Shown here: in pieces, positions 53,208 through 61,854 of the stretch
Position numbering within the stretch: the first letter of the stretch is position 1
Layout of the letters: each line of letters opens with the position of its first letter
Program-made: the position numbers and the translations under genes
The notes under the pieces: generated by a model
Told to the model about the DNA's origin: nothing
Database searches by the model: none
The model's input: the letters and a program-made list of their open reading frames with translations, nothing else
NCBI GenBank assembly: GCA_035626595.1
Contig: DASPNJ010000109.1
Span: 1 to 64,000, forward strand
Reading direction: 5' to 3'
DNA: 64,000 nucleotides
DNA from: JAQGMV01 sp035626595
GTDB taxonomy: Bacteria > Pseudomonadota > Gammaproteobacteria > Burkholderiales > SG8-41

Positions 53208-53300
53208 ATTGCAAGCAACGATAGTGACGAAGCAACCCCCTGGCGCACCGCCAATCGTGTCATTGCGAGGAACGATAGTGACGAAGCAATCCCGTGGCGC
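53208..53300 (+). repeat. Tandem 54-bp copies of the CATTGCGAGGA...GAAGCAATCC repeat
   Basis: CATTGCAAGCAACGATAGTG (53208 on) and CATTGCGAGGAACGATAGTG (about 53261 on) are each followed by ACGAAGCAA-CCC and TGGCGCAC. The shift is 54 bp, a multiple of three, so both copies read in one frame. The second copy carries the GAGG and GTG that start the next gene. A decayed relative is at 27558-27607. Confidence 0.8.
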
Positions 53301-53709
53301 ACGGTATCTAACGTTCCTCGCCCTCTTCATGTTCTTGGGAACAGCCGGCGCCGCCGACCGTGTGCCCCGCCACAGGCTCCATCAACAGCAGCTCCAGGAC
53401 ACGCTCGACCTGCAGCTCCAGCAGAGCCTCGGCCGCGTGCAGGGCCTGTCAACGCGCGAGCGCGTCGAGCTCGATCGCCTCGAAGCCCGCCAGCGCATGC
53501 AGCAGCAGATGCTCCATGACGAGCACCTCGTGCAGTCACAGCGCTTCGCTCACGACGCCGAGCGCCACCGCACGGTCGACCGGCTCTACCGGCAGGAAGC
53601 CGAAAACCAGCGCCAGCGTTTCTACCTCGATCAGCAGCGCCTGCTCGGCTCGATGCGCGCGCGGCCGCTGCAGCGCGAGCGGCCGGAAGGCGAGCTGGTT
53701 CTACCGTAG
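53278..53709 (+). CDS. Gln/Arg-rich exported protein of unknown function
   Basis: 143 residues from GTG 53278, which lies in a dispersed repeat together with its GAGG site. This start gives a good signal peptide: basic VTKQSRGAR then YLTFLALFMFLGTAGAA. The mature protein is Gln-, Arg- and Leu-rich and probably a long coiled coil (QQLQDTLDLQLQQ, ERVELDRLEARQRMQQQML, YRQEAENQRQRFYLDQQRLL). A longer frame from 53155 would use more repeat sequence and lacks a signal peptide. No family recognised. Confidence 0.7.
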   Translation: MTKQSRGARYLTFLALFMFLGTAGAADRVPRHRLHQQQLQDTLDLQLQQSLGRVQGLSTRERVELDRLEARQRMQQQMLHDEHLVQSQRFAHDAERHRTVDRLYRQEAENQRQRFYLDQQRLLGSMRARPLQRERPEGELVLP

Positions 53710-53740
53710 ACGGCCGCTTTCGCGCCCCGACAACACTGCT

Positions 53741-55000
53741 TCAGCGCGCGCTCGGATCCGTTTCGACGCGACGGGTCACGATGCGAATCGCGCGTTCGGC
53801 TTCGGCGCCGTCCGCCTCTTGTCGTCCTGCGAGCGGCAGGCGCACGATGAATTCGCTACCGTGGCCGGCGCCGTCGCTGCGGCAGGCGATCGAGCCGCCG
53901 TGTTGCTCCACCAGTCGCCGGCAGAGCGCAAGGCCGATGCCGAGGCCGCCCTGCGCGTAGCGCTGCGCTTCGTCCACCTGCATGAAGAGCTCGAACACTC
54001 GCGGGATCATCTCGGCCGGGATGCCGATACCGGTGTCGCGCACCCGCACGAGCGCATCGGAGCCGTCGCGCTCGGCCGTAAGGTACACATCACCCCCGGC
54101 GTCGGTGTACTTTGCCGCGTTCGTCAGCAGGTTCGCGACGACCTGCAGAAAGCGGTCGGGATCGGCGTCGATCTCGATCGAAGTGTCGACCGGCGCCACG
54201 TGCAGCCGATGTCCGTGCTCCTTCATGACCGGCGCGGCCGCCAGCGCGGCCTCATCGATCATTTTCGCCAGCGCAAGCCGCGACTTCCGCAGCTCGAAGC
54301 GGCCCTGACCGATGCGCGCGAGATCGAGCATGTCGTCCACCAGCCGCGCAAGCTGCGAAGTCTGGCGCTCGATCACCTCGATCGACTGCGTCACCGCCTC
54401 GTGGACGGCACCGATGCGGCCGCGGATCACCCGGATGGACGTCATGATCGGCGCCAGCGGGTTGCGCAGCTCGTGCCCGAGCACCGCGAGAAACTCATCC
54501 TTGCGGCGGTTCGTTTCCTCCAGCAGGCCCGCATGCTGCTGCTGGCTGCGGACGAGCTCCGCGTCGCGATTCTGCACGTATGCCGCGACGCTGCCCGAGA
54601 TCGCATCGTCGATGAACACGCCGATCGCCATGATCTCACGATGGCGCAGGGGCCTCGCCAGCATCGCTTCGAGGTGCTCGAGCAGCACGAGGCGCATGAG
54701 CTGATAGTCACGCACGAGCTCCGTCAGCGACCAGCCGCTTTCCCAGCGCTGCTCGCCGTGCTGCACCGCCGGCGCCCGATGTACCCCGCTGTCGTAGGCA
54801 TCGCACAGGCCGCAGCCGATCGCGCGCAGCAGTTTGCCGAAATGATCGCGAAGCACCGAGACCTGGGCGATGCGTGCAGCGGGCTGTGCATCCAACGCGC
54901 GCCTGCACCATTGGTCCAGCACCAGATCGGCACTGCTTTCGATGAGGGCGCCGATCTCGGCGTGCGATTCGGAGCGTACGGTACTCGCGAGCGTTGGCAT
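53741..55000 (-). CDS. Sensor histidine kinase with RsbRD-like N-terminal domain
   Basis: 419-residue cytoplasmic kinase; no TM helix. The N-terminal domain (about 1-150) is all-alpha and resembles RsbT co-antagonist domains. Then H-box LAVLGHELRNPLAPI (about 170-184, His near 176), N-box NLLTNAAKYTDAGG, G1 DTGIGIP and G2 GGLGIGLALC. A C-terminal tail after 390 has no domain. No response regulator is adjacent, so the partner lies elsewhere. Confidence 0.9.
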   Translation of the reverse strand: MPTLASTVRSESHAEIGALIESSADLVLDQWCRRALDAQPAARIAQVSVLRDHFGKLLRAIGCGLCDAYDSGVHRAPAVQHGEQRWESGWSLTELVRDYQLMRLVLLEHLEAMLARPLRHREIMAIGVFIDDAISGSVAAYVQNRDAELVRSQQQHAGLLEETNRRKDEFLAVLGHELRNPLAPIMTSIRVIRGRIGAVHEAVTQSIEVIERQTSQLARLVDDMLDLARIGQGRFELRKSRLALAKMIDEAALAAAPVMKEHGHRLHVAPVDTSIEIDADPDRFLQVVANLLTNAAKYTDAGGDVYLTAERDGSDALVRVRDTGIGIPAEMIPRVFELFMQVDEAQRYAQGGLGIGLALCRRLVEQHGGSIACRSDGAGHGSEFIVRLPLAGRQEADGAEAERAIRIVTRRVETDPSAR

Positions 55001-55051
55001 TCGTGGCGGAGTGATACTGGGTCGGGGGGCCGCGAGTATAGCCCTTCCGCC

Positions 55052-55462
55052 TCAGCCGTAGGTGTCGAACCGCGGATGCGCGTCCGGAGAAACGTACCAT
55101 GCCGCTTTGGATGCCCAGAAAATGCTGTTGTCGGGGCGCGTTCCGGGATCGGCTTCCAGCAAGCCCGCGGGCACGAGCATGTTCTGCGTCCCGCCGACCT
55201 TGTGCGGCACGCGCGTGCCGCAGGTCTGACAGAACGACACCGCGAAGCGCTTCGCCCCCGGCAGGTCGAACCGTTTCACCGTTGACTCGCCGGCAATCCA
55301 CCTGAATTGTTGCTCCGGCACGAACGCGTTCGCCGCGTGTGCGCTGCCGCTCGCCTTCTGGCAGCGGCTGCAGTGGCAGTAACGGAATGCCGCAAACGGC
55401 GGCGTCACTTCGAACTTCACCGATCCGCACAGACAGCTACCGCAGACCGCGTCCGTCGCCAT
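55052..55462 (-). CDS. GFA (glutathione-dependent formaldehyde-activating) family protein
   Basis: 136 residues. Zinc-binding cysteines CGSCLCGSVKFE (8-19), CHCSRCQKASGS (29-40) and CQTCG (about 78-82) mark the CENP-V/GFA fold. Only some members act in formaldehyde detoxification; most have unknown roles. ATG 55462 follows AAAGGAGG. It lies 16 bp after the large TPR gene, so it is likely the last gene of that minus-strand unit. Confidence 0.93.
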   Translation of the reverse strand: MATDAVCGSCLCGSVKFEVTPPFAAFRYCHCSRCQKASGSAHAANAFVPEQQFRWIAGESTVKRFDLPGAKRFAVSFCQTCGTRVPHKVGGTQNMLVPAGLLEADPGTRPDNSIFWASKAAWYVSPDAHPRFDTYG

Positions 55463-55478
55463 GCCCTGCCTCCTTTCG

Positions 55479-58400
55479 TTAGAGAGCCCGCCGCCGCGTG
55501 ACCGTCTCGCGCTGAAACGGCTTGTGCGCGTCGAGCCACGCCTGCGCCTTGCGCTTGAGAGACGCGTCGGCCTCGCTTGCGCGCCAGGAGTTGCGATCCA
55601 GATACATGGCCATAGCGAGCGCTCGCACGCGTTCGTCCTCGCGCGTGGAATGCCGCGCCTCGTACGCGTACGCCCAGGCGGCCCAGGGCTCGTACGCCTG
55701 GTGTGCTTTCGCGAGGTCGAGTCCCATCGCAACGTAGCCGGGCAGCCGCTCGACGGTGCCGAGGATTTCGCAGATTTCGGCAAAGACGTATTGGGGATCG
55801 AGAGGTCTCGCCCCGGCGGCCGGCATGGCGGCCCGCGCCAGCACGAGGTGAGCGCGCGCGGTGTCGTGATTTCCATCGAGCGCTGCGAGCACAGCGCGCG
55901 CGAGTTGCGCATCGAACTCCGGCCATGCCGGTCTGATGTTCCCCAAGCGGTCCGGCAGGCCTGGTTTCCCATAGCGTTCCAGGTACTCGAGGAACGGTGC
56001 CCGGTGCCCCGTCTTGGCTGCGGCGTACGCGTGGTAGGGCAGCATGGCATAGAGCGCGTCGGCTGGACTGTAAGGCGGCGGTGGCTCGGCCCACTCCTGC
56101 AGCGCCTGGTACGCGGTTTGTAGATCACCACGCTTGAGCGCTGAATAGCCGTCGCCGAAGCGCTCGATGTACATCTTGCCGTTCGCGTAAGTCGGACGAC
56201 CCCGCTCGAGGTCGGCTTTCATCCGAGCGACATGCTCCGGCGGCACCTTGCTCCAGTCGATCGGCTTCATCTTGAAGTACATCGCGGAGCTGATCACAGC
56301 GATGGCGTCCACGGATTCCGCGGGTCGATCCGTCGCGAGCACCTGCGCCGCAATGGTGAATGCATTGATCGAGCGCGGATGCGGAATGCCCACCGGCCTG
56401 CCGTCCGTGCCGTTCTGCTTCGCCCACTCCGCCAGCTTTTCGTGGTCTGCCGCTTGGGCTCTCAATCCGATCGCGGCAGCACGCCAGGGTGCGAACGTCT
56501 CCTCGCGAGCGGTCTTCTCGCGCAGAACAGCCCAGCTTCTGTCGGACTCTCCGAGCGCAAACAGAAGCGCGAGATGTCGCTCGAACGCTGCCGGCTGGGG
56601 ATATCTCCTGACGCGGCTTTCCGAAATTTGCGCTGCTTCACCGAACCGATGCTCCGCCAGCGCGAGCCAGATCGCGGCGGCGAGCGACGAATTCGATCCA
56701 TTCGGATGGGCTGCCGCGAGCTCGTAGAACTCGCGTGCCTGCTTCAACGCACCGCGTCTGGCGAACTGCTCGGCGACCCCCTGCGCGAAATTGCTGATAT
56801 CGACGGTGTTGCCCTCGGTCTCGCGGAACCGCGGCCACGATCGATACTCGCGTGCAGCGGCCTCGTAGTCACCCGCGTCGCGATACAGCGATCCGAGCGC
56901 TTCATACCCTGCCCAGTCGTCGCGGTTCGCCCGTAGGCTCTCTCGCGCGAACGCTACTGCGGATGAGAGATCTCCCCGCTCCTTGGCCGCGTTTATCAGA
57001 AGCGTCAATCGGCGCGGACTGCCCTCGAATCTATCCACCAGGTGCTGTTTCTCGACGCGCCGGGCGGCCTGCGCGTCTCCAGCACGTTCCAGGTGACGTC
57101 GCCATCCGTCGCAAGGCCCGGCCTGCGTCCGCGAGTACGCACACGCGCGTTCGATGCGCGCCGGATATGCGTCCACCACATCGGGAAAGAAAATATCGCG
57201 CCAGTGCAGGGAGGCGAGGGTCGGCGGCTCGTCGAATCTCAAGTCGTTTACATCGGGATGCGCCGTGCGCGTCCCGGGTCGATCCACCGGCAGGCGTGCG
57301 GGTCCGCTGAACCTCTCCATGCGCATCGCGCGTGCGGCCAGGTCCGGATCTGTCGTATTCCACTGGCGTGCGCGCCGCGCGTGCTCATAGACCTGCTGCG
57401 CCAGCCCCAGTCTCTCGGGGCTTTCGCGCAACTTCATCATCTGCTGGTACATGAGCTCGGCTTTTCGGTAGTGCAGGCGCGGGCTGCCGCGATGGAACAC
57501 GATCTCATCCATCGCATCCAGCAACCGCAAGGCATCGTCACGCCGACCCTGAACGCAACACACGAAATCCACCAGATCGAGGAGCGTGGCTTCGGCACGT
57601 GCCGCAAGCAGACTGAGGTAGTCATAAGGCCGCGGAACGTGGAGCGGCTGCTGTTCGGCCCATGCCTTGCGCGACGCTGCAAGGACGCGGTGGACGTGCT
57701 CGAACGCAAGGCCCTGCAGCGTCATCTGTCCGCGTTCGTCGCGTGCGTCGCTCAGAGCCTTGCTGCGAACGGCCTCGGCGAGGCTATAGCCCTTCACGGG
57801 AAAGTGCGCGTCGAGCACGACCTTCACCTCGAGCGTATCGCGCACGTTCCATTCGCTCAGGCCCTGCACGAACCACACGATCAGCGGCTGCCAGTCCACC
57901 GGCACGTGAGCGGCGAGGCGCTGCGCGGTTTTCTCGATCTCCGGCACCGACAGGCCGTAGCGCACCTGCGTGCCGACCAGCTCCAGCTCGGCGATGAGGC
58001 GTGGAATCGGACGCTCGATTTCGGCAACGGCACGCTGGAGCGCAGTCAAATTGCCGTCGAGATAGGCCATCATTGCGCGCTCTTCGGGCGTTCTGGTGTG
58101 GCCGCGCATGACAGCTACCGCCGCAGGCCTGCGTCCCAGCTGCGCGAGCGCGCGCGCCTTGAGCAATCGCTTGTCCGCTGATTCGGGCACGTCCTCGGCC
58201 GCCGCGAGCGTGCGCTCGAACGCGGACTGCCGCGCCCTGCGAACCGAGTGTGGCTGCAGCGCGCCGAGGAGCTGTTGCACCCACAGGCCGCGAAGCACAT
58301 CGGACGAGGCGGCAGCAATCTCCGACAGCGGCTGTGCTTCCAGAGCTGACGAGCGCTCGCGTGCGGCTGAGTCCGCAGCCGCCCCGACCGGCAAACCGAG

Positions 58401-59066
58401 CTCTTTCAGCAGCGCGTCGGCTACAGCGGCATAGGCGAGTTCCGGCGTGATCGCATCCGAAATCGGAATGTCGCGGCGCGTCGCACTGCGGCTCGTGCTG
58501 CCCGGCAGCGTCGACATATGGGTGAGCGTGACACTCATGCGGCCATCACCGCTCTGCGCTACCTCCCCGAGAACGAGATTTCTGGCAGCTGACGTGGCTA
58601 TTCGAAGCGCCTCCTCCTGCGAAATACGCCGAGGCTCGCCGGCTGCGCGCGCCGCATGCGCGACATCGACGACCCGCAACCCGCCATGGGCGAGTTTCTG
58701 GGCTGTCGTGTACGCCATCACCGTACGTGCGGAGACATCGATACCCGTACGAATGTCGGTTCCGGACATGACGAAGGGCAGCACGAGCACGTCCAGAGAT
58801 GCGGAGCGGATGATCTCGAAATGCCTGCCCTTGTCCGCCTCGATCCACGCCGACGGCGGCACGCGGAGCTTGGCGTCCGCGTCCGCAGCTGCTTGCTGCA
58901 TCTTGATCGATCTCGCACGCCCGTCTGCCGTGATGGTGCCGGCGTGCGCGGGATGAAGACCGATCGGTTCGGTGAAAACACAGGCCGCCGCGCTGACCAG
59001 CACGGCTGTTGCAGCGGCTCGCACGCACGTGAGTACGCGCGGCGCCGCATGGTCATTCGAGTACAT
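55479..59066 (-). CDS. Very large exported TPR-type protein of unknown function
   Basis: 1195 residues. A signal peptide of about 43 residues (AATAVLVSAAACVF, cleavage near AHAG). The first 200 residues hold a beta/alpha region with FEIIRSASLDVLVLPFVM and LVLGEVAQSGDGRMSV, reminiscent of TolB-like domains that assemble envelope complexes. From about 290 the protein is alpha-helical with irregular TPR-like units (for example WAGYEALGSLYRDAGDYEAA near 725). Located in the periplasm or at the cell surface. The next genes upstream (a lipoprotein at 59085) and downstream (GFA) are in the same direction. No named family. Confidence 0.8.
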   Translation of the reverse strand: MYSNDHAAPRVLTCVRAAATAVLVSAAACVFTEPIGLHPAHAGTITADGRARSIKMQQAAADADAKLRVPPSAWIEADKGRHFEIIRSASLDVLVLPFVMSGTDIRTGIDVSARTVMAYTTAQKLAHGGLRVVDVAHAARAAGEPRRISQEEALRIATSAARNLVLGEVAQSGDGRMSVTLTHMSTLPGSTSRSATRRDIPISDAITPELAYAAVADALLKELGLPVGAAADSAARERSSALEAQPLSEIAAASSDVLRGLWVQQLLGALQPHSVRRARQSAFERTLAAAEDVPESADKRLLKARALAQLGRRPAAVAVMRGHTRTPEERAMMAYLDGNLTALQRAVAEIERPIPRLIAELELVGTQVRYGLSVPEIEKTAQRLAAHVPVDWQPLIVWFVQGLSEWNVRDTLEVKVVLDAHFPVKGYSLAEAVRSKALSDARDERGQMTLQGLAFEHVHRVLAASRKAWAEQQPLHVPRPYDYLSLLAARAEATLLDLVDFVCCVQGRRDDALRLLDAMDEIVFHRGSPRLHYRKAELMYQQMMKLRESPERLGLAQQVYEHARRARQWNTTDPDLAARAMRMERFSGPARLPVDRPGTRTAHPDVNDLRFDEPPTLASLHWRDIFFPDVVDAYPARIERACAYSRTQAGPCDGWRRHLERAGDAQAARRVEKQHLVDRFEGSPRRLTLLINAAKERGDLSSAVAFARESLRANRDDWAGYEALGSLYRDAGDYEAAAREYRSWPRFRETEGNTVDISNFAQGVAEQFARRGALKQAREFYELAAAHPNGSNSSLAAAIWLALAEHRFGEAAQISESRVRRYPQPAAFERHLALLFALGESDRSWAVLREKTAREETFAPWRAAAIGLRAQAADHEKLAEWAKQNGTDGRPVGIPHPRSINAFTIAAQVLATDRPAESVDAIAVISSAMYFKMKPIDWSKVPPEHVARMKADLERGRPTYANGKMYIERFGDGYSALKRGDLQTAYQALQEWAEPPPPYSPADALYAMLPYHAYAAAKTGHRAPFLEYLERYGKPGLPDRLGNIRPAWPEFDAQLARAVLAALDGNHDTARAHLVLARAAMPAAGARPLDPQYVFAEICEILGTVERLPGYVAMGLDLAKAHQAYEPWAAWAYAYEARHSTREDERVRALAMAMYLDRNSWRASEADASLKRKAQAWLDAHKPFQRETVTRRRAL

Positions 59067-59084
59067 CCCCTATCCCCCTGGCTT

Positions 59085-59777
59085 TTACGGGGAGTATACG
59101 AGCAGGTCCGTGCGGCGGCTCGAGAGGGCATCGCGCGTCCAGGGCTTGTGCGCCGCCTCGAAGTCGTGCAGAAAGCGGACACTGAACGCGCAGTCCGGTC
59201 CCGGAGGGTCGTTTACCTGGACCGCGCGAGCGACTCCAGCGGGAACGTCCACCTTCCATACGGCACCCCATGAGGCGGTCAGTGCGTAAAGCGTCCCGTC
59301 GGGACCGAACGCGAGCGCGCCGAAGCCCGTGTCCCATTGCCGGCGTTCGTTGTCCAGACTGATGTCGTGCTGCGCGACGCGCAGCGTATCGGCGTCCACC
59401 TGCCACAGCGTGGTCACCACGTTACTGGAGATGAATGCGGACCCGGAGCGGTCGAGAACCAGATCCGGTTCGCACGCCCCCATGCTCAAGGACCAGCCGG
59501 GCAGCGATATCTGACGAATGAGCTTGCGGTTCGCGCGGTTGTACACCCGGACCTGGCCGTCATCGAGCACCCATACCCTGCCGCGCATGACATCCGTCCT
59601 GACCCGCAGCGCGACACCTTCCAGCTCGCCGTAGGTGCCGAGCACGGACGCGGGCTGATCGCGAACGGTGGTCTTTCTTCCCTCGGCGAGCGGGCTTTCG
59701 CGGTCTCCACAGCCGCTCGCGGAGATCAACACGGCGGCGAGCATCGCCGAACGACAGAACGAGACGATTGCATTCAC
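59085..59777 (-). CDS. Hypothetical lipoprotein with a beta-propeller-like body
   Basis: 230 residues. Lipobox LISASGC gives Cys23 as the lipidated residue. The body has repeated strands of the NHL/YVTN kind: GRVWVLDDGQVRVYN, DLVLDRSGSAFISS, LAFGPDGTLYALT. The propeller seems short (about three to four blades visible). It starts the minus-strand unit with the 1195-residue protein 18 bp downstream, so both likely act together in the envelope. Function unknown. Confidence 0.8.
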   Translation of the reverse strand: MNAIVSFCRSAMLAAVLISASGCGDRESPLAEGRKTTVRDQPASVLGTYGELEGVALRVRTDVMRGRVWVLDDGQVRVYNRANRKLIRQISLPGWSLSMGACEPDLVLDRSGSAFISSNVVTTLWQVDADTLRVAQHDISLDNERRQWDTGFGALAFGPDGTLYALTASWGAVWKVDVPAGVARAVQVNDPPGPDCAFSVRFLHDFEAAHKPWTRDALSSRRTDLLVYSP

Positions 59778-60028
59778 AGTACGCTCCTCTCTTTCGAGGC
59801 TGGAGCAGCACTTGGGACGAATCGTCCTTGAGGACCGGGTGTCTGCGGAATTGGGACCCGGCTAGCCGCCGCTGACCTGTGTCAGAGACCGGCTACGCAG
59901 TACGTGGACGCGACGTTAGGTCCGCAGCGCGCGTATGACAAACGGTCATTTCTCATGCGCGTCATGAGCGCCGCGCATGTATGCCGCAGGCGCGGCCCGA
60001 TTATTGCGAGCGGCGGCCCGGAGGTCCG

Positions 60029-60790
60029 ATGTTTCCGTATCACGACGAAAACGCAACGCAGCGCACGCCCTACGTCACCTACGTCCTGATCGCGCTGAAC
60101 GTGCTCGCGTGGGTGCTGGTGCAGGGCGCGGGCTCCGCGGTTCCGCTCGCGGCTTCGGTGTGCAATCTCGGGCTCATTCCGGGCGAGCTGACGGCATCGG
60201 TGCCGGCCGGCACGCGCTTTCCGATGGGTGAAGGCCTGGTATGCCTCACCGATCCGGGACGGCAGATTCACAACGTCATCACGTCGATGTTCCTCCACGG
60301 ATCGTGGATGCATCTCCTCGGCAACATGTGGTTCCTGTGGCTCTTCGGAAACAACATCGAGGATTCGATGACCCGGCCGCGCTTCATCGCGTTCTACCTG
60401 CTCGCCGGGCTCGGCGCGGCGCTCGCGCAGGTCCTCGCCGAGCCCGCATCCGGCATCCCGATGGTCGGTGCTTCGGGCGCCATCAGCGGGGTGATGGGCG
60501 CCTACCTCGTGCTCTTCCCGCGCGTGCGGGTCTTCACGCTGGTGCCGCTCGGGTTCTTCATCACCAACCTCGCGCTGCCGGCGTGGCTCATGCTCGTCTA
60601 CTGGGCGGTGCTCCAGTTCTTCGGCGGCCTCACCAGCGTCGTCGGCGAACAGGGCGGCGGCGTCGCGTTCTGGGCGCACCTCGGCGGCTTTATCGTCGGC
60701 GTCGTGCTGATCAAGCTGTTCGAGCGGCCCGATCGTCTGGCCAGTCACACCTCTCATCACTGGCGCCCGCGCCGCGTCGGCTGGCGCTGA
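60029..60790 (+). CDS. Rhomboid-family intramembrane serine protease
   Basis: 253-residue membrane protein with about six helices. Catalytic Ser149 in VGASGAISGVMGAY and His217 in WAHLGGFIVG form the dyad; the loop HGSWMHLLGNMWFLWLFG contains the conserved His/Asn of the oxyanion site. Cleaves substrates within the membrane. ATG 60029 has GGAGG close upstream; the longer frame lacks one. It stands alone, divergent from the lipoprotein gene with a 251-bp spacer in which nothing else was found. Confidence 0.93.
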   Translation: MFPYHDENATQRTPYVTYVLIALNVLAWVLVQGAGSAVPLAASVCNLGLIPGELTASVPAGTRFPMGEGLVCLTDPGRQIHNVITSMFLHGSWMHLLGNMWFLWLFGNNIEDSMTRPRFIAFYLLAGLGAALAQVLAEPASGIPMVGASGAISGVMGAYLVLFPRVRVFTLVPLGFFITNLALPAWLMLVYWAVLQFFGGLTSVVGEQGGGVAFWAHLGGFIVGVVLIKLFERPDRLASHTSHHWRPRRVGWR

Positions 60791-60813
60791 CCGCGCTCGC
60801 GCGTAGGGACTTT

Positions 60814-60831
60814 GTGCCCGCTTGCGGGCAC
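60814..60831. other. Perfect 8-bp hairpin after the rhomboid gene
   Basis: GTGCCCGC and GCGGGCAC pair across TT. No T tract follows. It sits 23 bp after the rhomboid stop and upstream of the lipoprotein operon; it may mark the end of the rhomboid mRNA. Confidence 0.6.
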
Positions 60832-60894
60832 GCGCCCTGCTCGCGCAATAGTGCTAGTCGCACCAGTCGCTAGTACTCTGAGGAGACAAAAGTG

Positions 60895-61401
60895 ATGTTG
60901 ACCAAACATGGAATAGCGCTCGCCGTATGCATTGCCGTGGCGGGCGTTGCGGGTTGTGCCTCCGACACACGCAAGGAAACCAAGGGCGCGGCAGCGCAGG
61001 GCGCCGGGGCGGGTATCGGCGGGTTGGGTGGCGCTGCGGCGGGCGCAGCGATCGGCACCGCGGTCGGGGGCCCTGCGGGTACCGCCGTAGGTGCCGCGAT
61101 CGGCGGCGGGGCCGGTGCCGGAACGGGCGGCGTGCTGACCGAGCGCGCCGTGACGCGCAAAGACCGCAAGAAACAGGAGCGCGAAGCGCGCGAAAGAGCG
61201 CAACAGCAGGAGCAGGCGAGAAAGGAAGAGGAGGAGAAAGAGAAGCAGGAGGTCGCCGCGCAGCAGCGCATCCTCCAGCAGCAACAGCAGATACTCCAGC
61301 AGCAGCAGGCGATCCAGCAGTCGCTGGCGCGGCAACAGCCTCAGCCTCAGCCCCAGGCGCTTCCGCCCGAGCCGATGTCGCAGCAGCAGGTCTACCAATG
61401 A
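60895..61401 (+). CDS. Glycine-zipper lipoprotein with Gln-rich tail
   Basis: 168 residues. Lipobox VAGVAGC places the lipid on about Cys20. Residues 35-85 are Gly/Ala-rich with GxxxG spacing (GGLGGAAAGAAIGTAVGG), a glycine zipper as in outer-membrane lipoproteins of the SmpA/OmpA-like and osmotically inducible groups. The rest is charged then Gln-rich (QQQQILQQQQAIQQ), likely a coiled coil. ATG 60895 follows AGGAG; a GTG one codon earlier is possible. Its stop overlaps the next start. Confidence 0.85.
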   Translation: MLTKHGIALAVCIAVAGVAGCASDTRKETKGAAAQGAGAGIGGLGGAAAGAAIGTAVGGPAGTAVGAAIGGGAGAGTGGVLTERAVTRKDRKKQEREARERAQQQEQARKEEEEKEKQEVAAQQRILQQQQQILQQQQAIQQSLARQQPQPQPQALPPEPMSQQQVYQ

Positions 61402-61739
61402 GGTACCTCGCTGCCGCCATCGCCCTTGCGCTCTATGCGTGCGGCGAGAACGTGACCGACCGCGCGATGAGCTCTGCGAACGCGGAGTCGCCGACCGTGA
61501 CGAGCGCGGTGAATTCGAACAGCTCGAGCAATGTATCGAGCTCGGTCACCTCCGGCAGCTCGACGAGCTCCAACAACGTCGGGAGCACGACCACGCAATC
61601 ATCTTCGTCGAACAACTCGACGAGCTCGTGCAGCACCGAAGTGAACGGCAAGCGCTGCGAGATATCGTGCCGCCTGCCGCAGGCGGCGCAATGCCGTCAG
61701 AGCGCAAGCGCCAGCGAGCCGAGCTGCTTCTGCAAATAA
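61398..61739 (+). CDS. Small Ser-rich, Cys-rich putative lipoprotein
   Basis: 113 residues, coupled to the previous gene through ATGA (61398-61401). Signal sequence MRYLAAAIALALYAC with a lipobox-like ALYAC. The middle (about 28-78) is almost entirely Ser, Thr and Asn, a flexible linker; the end has six Cys in about 35 residues (SCSTEVNGKRCEISC, CRQ, SCFCK), suggesting a disulfide-bonded knot. No family recognised. A strong terminator follows at 61781. Confidence 0.7.
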   Translation: MRYLAAAIALALYACGENVTDRAMSSANAESPTVTSAVNSNSSSNVSSSVTSGSSTSSNNVGSTTTQSSSSNNSTSSCSTEVNGKRCEISCRLPQAAQCRQSASASEPSCFCK

Positions 61740-61780
61740 CCCTCCGTGCGCTGATCCCCTCGACGCACGCAGCCCAAAAA

Positions 61781-61809
61781 GAACCCGCCGGATGGCGGGT
61801 TCCTTTTTT
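61781..61809. terminator. Bidirectional rho-independent terminator
   Basis: GAACCCGCC (61781-61789) pairs with GGCGGGTTC (61794-61802) across GGAT, with CTTTTTT on the right and AAAAA on the left, so it can end transcripts from the lipoprotein genes (+) and from the repeat-protein gene (-). Confidence 0.9.
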
Positions 61810-61854
61810 GAGCACGGGCCGGCGAACCGACCCCTGCCCTCGAGCTACTGCGTG

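Noticed and set aside
59778..60028. A small gene in the 251-bp spacer before the rhomboid gene.
   Set aside because: Short frames there lack ribosome-binding sites and recognisable sequence.
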